The notes beneath the pieces were generated by a model, which saw nothing but the letters and a program-made list of their open reading frames with translations, ran no database searches and was not told where the DNA came from. A stretch of DNA of 64,000 nucleotides, taken from assembly GCA_964036195.1 (NCBI GenBank), contig OZ038459.1:3345206-3409205 (forward strand). The letters run 5' to 3'. Shown in pieces: positions 51,212 to 61,000 of this stretch. The position numbers were made by a program, and so were the translations under genes. Numbering within the stretch: the stretch's first letter is position 1; every line of letters begins with the position of its first letter. The DNA comes from Sphaerolaimus hirsutus (taxonomy: Eukaryota; Nematoda; Chromadorea; Monhysterida; Sphaerolaimidae).

Positions 51212-52474
51212 TAACGATGGCAAAAAAAGATTCGAAAATTCGAAAACATTTTCGAATTTTCGAATTTTTTCATAATTTTCGAATTTTTATTCCACCCCTG
51301 GAAAAAACACTTAAAAATCGATTTATTTTTAAAAAAATTCGAAAATTCGAAAATTCAAAAATTCGAAAATAGTTTTCGAATTTTTCAGGGAATTCAAGGT
51401 GACAAAAAGCTATCTTAAGTTCAGCGTACTAAATAAAGCAACAATTGATATGCGGTGGGTCTGAAATAGTCTAATGTAACGAAAAAAACCCATTAAAAAA
51501 CATTGAAATGGCATCCGCGGCGGCAGCGGCGGACTCCATCTATTTATGACATCAGGGAGCCACCCAAACAATTAGAACCGCGGCGCTCTACTTCCGCGGA
51601 TAGCAGGGACGTATCCAGGATTTTCGAGCGGGGGGGGGGCTGCTTGTTTACGGAGCCCGGCGAACGGGGGGGGCTCAGCCCCCCCTTGAAATTTCGCCTA
51701 CATAGTGACGGAATGGCGCCATGGCGCTGGCGCCATTAATAGGCGCCACGTCATGACGCCATTGGCGCTGGCGCCAGCGCCAGAAACCGCTGTATATGTA
51801 TGTAAATACACGTTCATATACAGTGGCGGGCACACGATTTCATGGATTTGTGTCACCCGGGACCGATCCGCTGATAATTAGGTGTTGGAAGGGTGGATCG
51901 CGCGCTAGCGCGTTAAATTTTTGCACCTACCGTGAAAAATGTATCGGAAAAGTTGCATTTCCCGGGATATTTTAGGTCTCACTCCGGGAGCGGGGGGGCT
52001 GCAGCCCCCCCCCGCCCCCCCCTGGATACGTCCTTGGCAGATAGAGACTGCGGTCAATCAAAAAAATCGCTCGCGGGTCTTCCGAGGAGCAGTCGCACAA
52101 ACTTTTTTTGGAAGGCATTCTGCCCCAGTGAAAATGGTGCTAACTGATCCACATAAATGTTTCTACTATTTGTCATGTTAAAGTGACGTGAAATTGTCAT
52201 GTCATGCTTCACTTACAGTGAAATTAAGGTTAAAAGGGGCTCAAAACATGAAAACAGTCCAAATACCGTGTTTTAAGCTTCAAATTCTGTTTTTCTAAAA
52301 AAATTCGAAAATTGCCAAAAAAGATTCGAAAATTCGAAAATTAAATTCAAAATTCGAAAATTCGAAAATTAAATTCAAAATTCGAAAATTAATTTGGGAA
52401 AAAATTCGAAAATTCATTTTAGAAAAAACACTTAAAAATTTAAATACTTTTTTCTGGGAGGTTTGCCATCGTTA
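51212..52474. mobile_element. TAACGATGGCAAAAAAAGATTCG element with nested GTATCCAGGATTTT element
   Basis: The outer repeat consists of ATTCGAAAATTCG units between TAACGATGGC and GCCATCGTTA. Inside, 51606-52036 is a second element from GGGACGTATCCAGGATTTTCG to CCCTGGATACGTCC. That one has G-run and C-run blocks and a GCGCCA piece at 51713-51785. Confidence 0.6.
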
Positions 52475-52935
52475 CGACAGTGACAACATCGTCGTCAGAA
52501 TCCATTATCGTCTAAATTCCTAATCTGGAGCCTAATATTGCTAGGTGACACTATTTTCACTAGATTCGTATTTTGACATAGGTAATTTGCACATGTGCCA
52601 TTATTTTCTGTGCGTTACCGCACACACGCGGTCTTTTTTTTGGTACGTGTTATCGTGCATTTTCGTTTTTGTTGTTTTACGCTTTTTCAAACGGTGCAAT
52701 AGGTGAAAAATGGCACTGCTCAGAGTTGTGATTTTCGAAATTGTCGGTTCCGGTTCTAAGAACTTTCGGTTCGGGTATCGCTTCTGTGTATAAAGTTCTA
52801 ATATAAGTTCCGGTGTAGGTATGAATTTCGGTGCCAGTTCCAAAATATGCTAGGAACCGCGGTTCGTTCCGGTTCCCAACTCTATTACGGATGGGTATGA
52901 ATTTTACGTTTTGTTTGATCGTGTGGATGTCAGGT

Positions 52936-53585
52936 CCGGGGCCAGATTTAATACTCCCTACAGATTTGTAGGGTAGGGCGTACGCCCGATAGATTTTTCA
53001 AAGTTCAGCCGCATCGACGCACATGCACCGAGAGCATGGCGGTTCGTAAAATACACGAAACTATCCCTTAAGGTCGCCGATATTGCAATATGACGGTTAT
53101 CGCTTCGATTTTGGCTCGGAAATCACGATTTCATCATTTCGTGGCCGTCTGCCAATTCGTTTTTTATTTTATTTTGTCGGGCAGGTTACTCGCAAAAGTC
53201 GCGCTTTTGTACGCTCATGCATGCATTTCTTTCTTGTCGCTGCCCTCATGGTTTCGGTTGCAGACAGTGAACACTAAAAAAGTGACCCCCTGACTACACA
53301 AAAGCGTGACCTATGCGAGTAACCCGCCCGACAAAATAAAATAAAAAACGAATTGGCAGACGGCCAATAAATGACGAAATCGTGATTTCCGGGCCAAAAT
53401 CGAAGTGATATACATCATATTGCAATATCGGCAACCTTAAGGGATGGTTTCGTATATTTTACGAACCGCCTTGCTCTCGGTGCATGTGCGTCGATGCGGT
53501 TAAACTTTAAAAAATCTGTCGGGCGTATTAAATCCGTCTGCCCTACCCTACAAATCTGTAGGGAGTATTAAATCTGGCCCCAGGG
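52936..53585. mobile_element. 650-base palindrome, CCGGGGCCAGATTTAATACTCCC family
   Basis: Arms of about 250 bases on each side are near-perfect reverse complements (for example GCGACGATATTGCAATATGACG-type and TGCAATATCGGCAACC stretches, and GCACCGAGAGCATGGCGG / CCGCCTTGCTCTCGGTGC). The frames seen on one arm are not coding. Confidence 0.8.
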
Positions 53586-53659
53586 TTCATTATATAGTAA
53601 AGCAGTAGTATTTTATTTAGGTAGTATACTCGGCGTACATGATACTCTGCCATCGCACT

Positions 53660-53870
53660 AATTTATGTCTGGTGTTGGAAGCGTGCCAATATTATTAAAT
53701 CATGCGATTTCCGTAAATAGATGAAAAAATTCATCGATGTGAATATGTTTATGAATAACATTATAACAACAATCAGTTTTGTCATCTTTTTATGAAACTA
53801 GCACGTGTTAACAATCGTTGGCACACTTCCAGCGTGAACCACGCGTGCAAGGTGTAAAGTAACCGGAGTA
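53660..53870. mobile_element. GTTGGAAGCGTGCCAA…CACTTCCAGCGTGAACC MITE
   Basis: Inverted ends around TTGGCACACTTCCAGCGTG and GCGTGCAAGGTGTAAAGT. The same family is at about 9285-9490, 24604 and 27255-27480. The younger hAT copy B follows directly. Confidence 0.5.
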
Positions 53871-53876
53871 TAACGG

Positions 53877-54761
53877 CAGAGTTGTTAAAAGGTACGTACG
53901 TTTACTCGAAAAATACGCGTACGCGCGTACGCGGTAAATACGTTTACATATACTTTTTAAAAAAATACCGTACGCACTCGTACGCGTACATTTTCAAAGC
54001 ATACGCGTACATAAAATGTATTTCAGAAAATTCAATGTGGGGGATATTTATAAAGTGACCACAGTGCTATGTATTTACAGACGTGGTTCCGTTGAATTTA
54101 AAAGATACGCGGGGGTAGCGCGCTTTAAAAAAAAACGCAACCAAATCGAAATGGCTGCGGAGACAATCCAAGTGGAAACGAGTCGCGAGAGCGACGATGG
54201 AATGGATGATTCATCCGGCACCGCTGAAATCGGTTGCCCCATCCCAAACTCCATCCCAAACAGCCGTTGAAAGGTTGTTTAGTGCCGCTGCACTGGTTTG
54301 TGTTGGGAAAAGGTTGCACCTCGCTCCCGAAACATTACAGAAGGAGCTTTTCATTCGCTTCAATTATAAGAAGTGTTTCTAGTGATTTACCAGATTTGGA
54401 TGAGTTAGGTTATATTTTTGTTGCCGCTATTCTTGCTATATTTATCTCCTACAATAAATAGACCCTGAAAACTATGTTTTCTATCATTTTCTTAAACAAA
54501 AACATATGTTGTGCTGTACACATATGAAAAAGTGCCCACTTGACACCCACTTGAAATAATATTGACGCCTCACGAAAGGTGTAGCGTCAGGAATGACGAA
54601 AAGTGGTCGTCTCTACACTCGCAAGAAAAGTACCCAAATTTACGCGTACGTACGAGTAAAAAAAAAGTATTTTACGTTTTCGATACTTTGTGGTGAGTAA
54701 AAAAAAAATACTTACGTTTACATATACTTTTGAAAAAAGTTCAGTAATTCTAACAACTCTG
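53877..54761 (+). mobile_element. hAT element copy B, identical to copy A
   Basis: 885 bases, same ends as copy A, perfect 8-bp duplication TATAACGG (53869-53876 and 54762-54769). It contains the same transposase C-terminal remnant at 54197-54382. I see no difference from copy A by eye. Confidence 0.92.
54197..54382 (+). pseudogene. hAT transposase C-terminal fragment, copy B
   Basis: Identical relic frame to that of copy A. No catalytic part. Confidence 0.75.
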
Positions 54762-54942
54762 TATAACGGTAGCGACGTAATTTCAACCAGAAACACTCAA
54801 ATGTTTAGTAAATATGTTTATTGAGCCCAGTAAATACACCGTGGCGCTATGTACACTATTTAGTTGACTGTCGGTCAACCGACTTCGGTAAACTTCACTT
54901 TTTGCGTTTTAGTTGACACGAATGGCCATATACACACTAGTT

Positions 54943-55190
54943 TTCACCGTGACTTTTGTGAAAACTGAAATGGCGAAATGGCGACATTCAGCCTACTCTT
55001 ATTGTATGCTACCTACCTAGGTATGTTTTATTTTTCAAATTTTCAAATTCAAACTGTCATTAATTAAAATTCTCATTAAAATTAAATAAAATCATTCAAC
55101 CGTGTTGAAAAATTTGAAATTTGAAAAATACGCATTTGAAAAAATTCAGTTTTCCCACGAAGTCACGGTGAAAACTAGTGTGTGTAGGTA
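54943..55190. mobile_element. TACACACTAGTTTTCACCGTGACTT foldback MITE
   Basis: Arms ACACACTAGTTTTCACCGTGACTT and AAGTCACGGTGAAAACTAGTGTGT pair around an AT-rich loop. Confidence 0.75.
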
Positions 55191-55498
55191 CAATGTATCA
55201 TTCTGTCCTCACTGGTTGACAAATACATCAGATTATATGTTTCCGCGAAGTGAGATGCATAAAAAACAGATTTTCGGTTGAGCGACGGTCAAGTGAAATG
55301 CATAGCGTGCGCAGCTACCATTATATCGCGATGCTATTTACCGCATACATTGAATACAACATTTTAATAGCGAAGTATCATTCAATAAAATAATAAAAAA
55401 TGTAATAATCTCAATCAAAATTAATCATAATTTCCCAATAATACACATAAAAATATAACGAATATTTCATAAATATCGTCGATATGTATAAATACACT

Positions 55499-55875
55499 TA
55501 CCGTAAATCCTCGAATAAGTCCTCCCCCTCGAATAACTCCCCATGTTAGCTGACTTTGGAAAAAAATAACTCCCCCCCCTCGATCAACTCCCCCATACTT
55601 TATGTGGTAGGAAAGACGTAATGTATAAAAACGCTGTAAAGATCTGTGTATATTAAAAAGAATGTATTCTTTTGCACCTAATGTTCACTAGCATTGATTT
55701 CATTGCATTAAATACGGATTCATGTATGAATTTAACCCCATTCATATAATATATTGATAATGTATTTGACGTAATATTCTGACGAAATAATAACTCCTCC
55801 CCTCAAATAAGCCCCCCCTCAAGAAATTCTGACGAAAAAAAACTCCCCGGGGACTTATTCGAGGATTTACGGTAC
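55499..55875. mobile_element. CCTCGAATAAGTCC foldback variant
   Basis: From TTACCGTAAATCCTCGAATAAG to CTTATTCGAGGATTTACGGTA. It is full of CTCCCCCCTCGA-type units. Confidence 0.75.
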
Positions 55876-56212
55876 TTTTTATCTGTTTCGTTGACGCGCC
55901 AAGTCCAGTTCGGGATGGCTGAATACAAATTTTTTTTGCGTTCAGCAAACCCCACCCCGAAAATTCAAAAAAACAAGCAATTGACATTTGACAACTTTTA
56001 CCGCCATTTTACATTTTACTCCGGCAGGGCTGGAGAGACCGGATTTGCGGTTTGAACTCTACACACTATATGCAATGCATAATAACCCAAGTCTACCCAG
56101 AATATTGTAGATAGAACAGCACCCACATGTATCTTATGGGGTTTATGCACTAGCTATCCAAAAGTAGTGTGGCGTAGAAAATTGACAATTGAAATACACA
56201 GAAATTCCATCT

Positions 56213-56607
56213 ACCGTATTTCCTCGACATACCCCCGGGGGTTTATTTTTTCAGAGTGGAAATTTTGAGGGGATATTTCGAGGGGGGCTTATTATTTTGT
56301 CAGAAATTTTTACATGAACTTCATAGTAAGGAACACGCTTTTTCATACCTAAAACCGGTAATCAACATGACAAAATAGGATATATTGGACCTATAAACGT
56401 ACATCGCTATACAAACTGTGTATATGTGGTGTATATATAGTGCAAACTAGCAGCAAGTACATCATATACATTGTATACCTGATGTACATCATTGCATACG
56501 GGGGTATTTCGAGGGGGGGGGGGTATTTTTTTCCCAGCTCAAAAACACCTGGGGTATTTCGAGGGGGGGGGGGGTAATTCAAGGGGGTATTTCGAGGAAA
56601 TACGGTA
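56213..56607. mobile_element. ACCGTATTTCCTCGACATACC foldback
   Basis: TA-flanked, ends TACCGTATTTCCTCGACATA and GTATTTCGAGGAAATACGGTA. The centre around 56400-56500 (TGTATATGTGGTGTATATATAG) recurs in the copy ending near 63320. 56610-57830 holds no gene I can support. Confidence 0.75.
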
Positions 56608-57834
56608 TGTGGTCATATTATATGGTACCCACTTGTGAAATCTGTTGTGATCTTACACTTTCAATACAATGAAATAAACTCGGCAGACATGAAACAAGTC
56701 AGCTTTCCTTCTTTTATGTACGAGTAAGATATGTCTCAAATTCGAATTCGAACGGACGGATTCCGTTCAATTCGCAGTTTATTTAAACCGATTGAACTTT
56801 CAAATGTCAAAAATAAATGGATAAAGCACGGATATAAAAATACACACTCGGAAAGCTAGATATCTCGCTCAAACAGTGCTAACGAATTCCTAAAAAGGAC
56901 GAATGTGATAGATATCCAGTATGTTAATTTGGCACACGTCGGGTTACGTATTATACAAATGAGATGAAAGACGCAGGAATTACGTTTGCGTTACTCCTTA
57001 CATCTGTGGAATACAATTAAGCGACTGGAAATGATCGCAAATGTGTCAACTAGTGTACGGGCCGCCATTTGTGATCATTTCCGATCGATTTACAGTGATA
57101 ATCAGTGACGCGAACCTGCGTTTTTCGCTCTCATTTGTCTGAAACGCAGAGCGACTTGGACATGGGCCAAATTCACATGTGACCCTATCGTTTGTTTATA
57201 CCGCACTCGTACAAAAATTCTTTAGACCATTGACTTCCATAATGTCCGCCGAGTTTACCTACCTATGTAAAATGGAAAAATCTTGCAAAGCGCCAGAAGA
57301 AGGGTGCAGGCAACATAAATATTTATAAAAATGACAAAAGGACAAAAACGGTGCTTTTCATTTAGAATACAATGTCAGACTAATTCAAGGATACTCCGCA
57401 CACCGCATGATATGCGTCTGTCCAGATAAAACACTCCATCATGACATCACCATTGATTTCAAACCAGTTTAAAAAAAAAAACAACAGAAAAAACGCTTCA
57501 AGAGAAAAAGATTCGTCGATTGTACGTGACTCAGCCTTCTTCTTTTTTGTGATACTGCGTGCGTGCCTAATTGCTCGCGTGTTATCGATTGAGACATAAG
57601 TAATTTTGGACGCATACTTTGCGGTCAGCCGGGTATATTTAAATACATTCAGCACTTTTCTAAGGATTCAGAGTCAGAAAAAGATGGTGCGAGTAGCACC
57701 ATACTGAAAATTGTGGCAATCGCAAATCGTTAATTACATCATATTTACAGCACCATGACACCCTTTCTATCACTTTTCAGTACAGCAACATTTACATTTA
57801 ATTATTAGCGCCTGAAAAAATTCTTAAATACATA

Positions 57835-57840
57835 TTTATT
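57835..57840 (-). terminator. Polyadenylation signal AATAAA of the adenylate kinase-like gene
   Basis: TTTATT on the plus strand (AATAAA on the minus strand), 237 bases beyond the stop codon. Confidence 0.4.
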
Positions 57841-58076
57841 TCAACCCAAACAACATTTATATAACCCAAACATGTGCAACATGGAGACACCGACATAATA
57901 GGTCAAAACAAAAATGAAAATACCTACCTATATAAACAGTCGTTAGCTTGGCAGCCGGCCAAAAAATATAAAAACATCTGAAAAATTATTTCACCAAAAA
58001 AGTAAAGCACTTGCCATAGCGAAAGAACTCAACCACAAAATGAATTTGTACACTGTAATCCTTTCTGAGCACATTC

Positions 58077-61000
58077 CTACTTAACCTCAAGCACCTCAAC
58101 CTCATCAACCTTCTCCTCAACCTCCCCCTCCATTTTCTCAACCTTCTCCTGTACAACCTCCTTTACCTCCTCAGTTTTCTCTTCCAAAACCTCCTTTACC
58201 TCCTCCTTTTTCTCTTCCAAAGCCTCCTTAACCTCTTCCTTTTTCTCTTCAACAGCCTCCTTAACCTCTTCCTTTTTCTCTTCTAAAGCCTCCTTAACCT
58301 CTTCCTTTTTCTCTTCAACAGCCTCCTTAACCTCCTCTTTTTTCTCCTGCACAGCCTCCTCAACCTCCTGCTTAATGGGCGGAGTTTTGAGTGACTTTTT
58401 AGACCTCTTACTGATCTCGCTGCCGGCTAAGGACTGGGTATCAGTGCCGCTCTGCCGCTTGGGTGTTTCGTCTGAATCTGGGGGCAATCCCGAGCTCTGT
58501 CAAGTGTCAAGTCAAAAGTGTCAAGTGTAGATTTTATTACTGAAATTTTGACACTGTGTATGAAATAACGGCAATGTGTCAAAATTCACATTTTTGACAC
58601 TGCAGGACCGGCATAACTTTACATGACATTTGACAAATTTGTATGACACCTTGCATTACAATTGACAAATTTGTATGACACTGCGTGACAATCGACAAAT
58701 TTGTATGACACAGCATGACGATTGACAAATTTGCAGGACACTTTGACACTTTGCATAACAATAGAACAAATTTTAATGACACTTTGCATGAAAGTAAACA
58801 CTCGCGTGACGCTCTACATGGCACTTGACAGTCAACTTGACACTTGACAAGGCTCGGCACCGGCACCTGGCTCAGCTGCGGCCGCACTCGCACTCGCAGC
58901 CCCATTGACCGCAGTGGCAGCATCACCGTCGTTCATGGGCTTGCTGGCGCCGTTGTCCTTGGGGATAAACAGGGCCCCGTCCACGGCGGACACCACGTTG
59001 GGGAAGATCGATTCCACCCCCGCGTCGCTGTCCACCTGGGGGGGGGTTGGGGGGTTGGGTGGGGGGTTGGGTGGGGGGTTGGATAGGGGGGGGGGGTTGG
59101 ATGGGGGTGGGGTTTTTTTTTTTTTTGGGGGGGGGGGAATGGATAGAACAGTGATAGAACACTTTGCATTGAAAGCGGCCGTGATCACTTGAGTAATGAA
59201 CTGAACATTAGGGTTGGGAATTTCAAAATGTTCGGGTTCAGGTATCGAGTATCGGGTCCTAAAAATTTCGGGTCGGGTATCGGGTATCGGTTCCAAAAAT
59301 CTCGCGGGTATTGGGTTCAGGTTCGGGTATTGAGGTCGGGTATCGGGTCGGGATTTCAGGTCAAAATGTCGGGTATCAGGTAATCGAATTGTCGGGTATC
59401 GTGTAATAGAATTGTCGGGTATCGGGTAATAAATTATGGGTATTGGGTGATAAAATCATCTGGTATTGGAATGAACAAGAAAAATACAGCATGGTGTAGT
59501 GTATCTATCACAAGGTGTATAACTAAGTGCAAATACACATGGAGATGCAGCAGTATTTCTAAAAAACTTGTCTTGCTCAAGAAAAAAGCACGGCCATTGA
59601 ATTGTGGTATAAAACATAGATACAGTTGTTGTGGGATACCAGGGTGGCTGAGGCTCCTAAAAATAGTGAAACATATTAACATTCATTTTGGTGAATTCAG
59701 ATTGGCCCACAGTGTTATCTCAACATGCTTGGGTAATAACTGCTGACTAACCCAGTCAGACTGTCTAACTAACTGAACAAGTGCAAATCAACACACTTAG
59801 AAAAGAAAACTGGGATCAAGTGCACCCAGATATCTGGCAGCCATTTTGGCTAATGGAGAGGCAGCTATCTGAATTGCTTTCAATTGAATCAAATTTTTCA
59901 AATGTGAATGAAACCATGCAGTACAGAATAAAATCAAATCCGAATTAATTGAAACAAACCAATTAGAAGTGTCTAAACTACAACTGCCCCAAACAACTGG
60001 AAGTTGTATTCACAATGCTTCCAAACTGCTTGAAAGATTGAACTGTGGGAAATTTTTGCGGGTATTTTTGGGTATTGAGTGCAGGTTCGGGTATTGAGGT
60101 CGGGTATCGGGTTCGGGTTCGGGTAGAAGAGTCGGGTTCGGGTATCGGGTTTCGGTTCCAAAAAGTGTGCCGGTATCGGGTTCGGGTTCGGGTCGGGTCG
60201 GGTCGGGTTCCCAACCCTACTGAACATGTTAATTATTCGACCATGTGCATTGTTTGCATACGTAACATGCATTGTTTTGCTATCGTGAAATTCAGCGCAT
60301 GCTCCTACAGAAAATATCACAATTTATTTTGCCAAATAGAGCGATTTTTACTGCGCTTTTGCGCGACGTGCAAGTTGTCAATGAATGTTTTTCAAATTAC
60401 TTTTGACATTTTGCATGACATTTGACACTTTACAGGGTGCGGGGTCCATGCTAAACTTCAACGCAAAGTGTGCGGTCCGTAAAATATAGCGAAGCTACTA
60501 AGAAGTTGCTGGGAACATTTTTTATAGAATAGAGAGAAGGGTGAAGAAAAAATTTAGGCAAATTGAAATATTTTTGCAAACGTACATTCCATACAACAAG
60601 AATCGTTGCCAGGCCGTGAAGTGAAAAAGTGATTCAAGTGAAAAAATAATGGCAGCATGGAAAGGGCAATGGGGTGTAGGATGTAATTAAGCTTTATCAG
60701 GAGGGGCCACTCCGAGACCCTGTAATATGTAAATTGGCGTTCAAAAAGTCAAATGACTGGTAAGAAATAAAGTTCGACATATTACAGGGCAATTTACTTG
60801 ACTTTAGCATGGCATGGCATCTTTGACAGTTTTCAGAGAATCTTTCATAATTTTAGACACTTTACATGACATAAATATTTTACATTTTACATGACTTTAG
60901 TCACTTTGCATGACATTTTACATTTCACAGTATCTGGAAGTGGATCAAGGCTGTAGTCAATTATTACCCATTGAAAACACACCACCATTCCACCATATTC

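Noticed and set aside
53090-53293. Plus-strand frame with hydrophobic segments in 53083-53293
   Set aside because: It lies within one arm of a long palindrome and has no counterpart in other copies.
57380-57655. 91-codon minus-strand frame
   Set aside because: AT-rich, low-complexity (KKKK, FFLLFFF), no family, no gene context.
59039-59135. G-run block with TTGGATAGGGGG units as a possible telomere-like or quadruplex locus
   Set aside because: It is the C-run tract before a minus-strand acceptor, as in many introns here; there is no TTAGGC or TTAGGG array.
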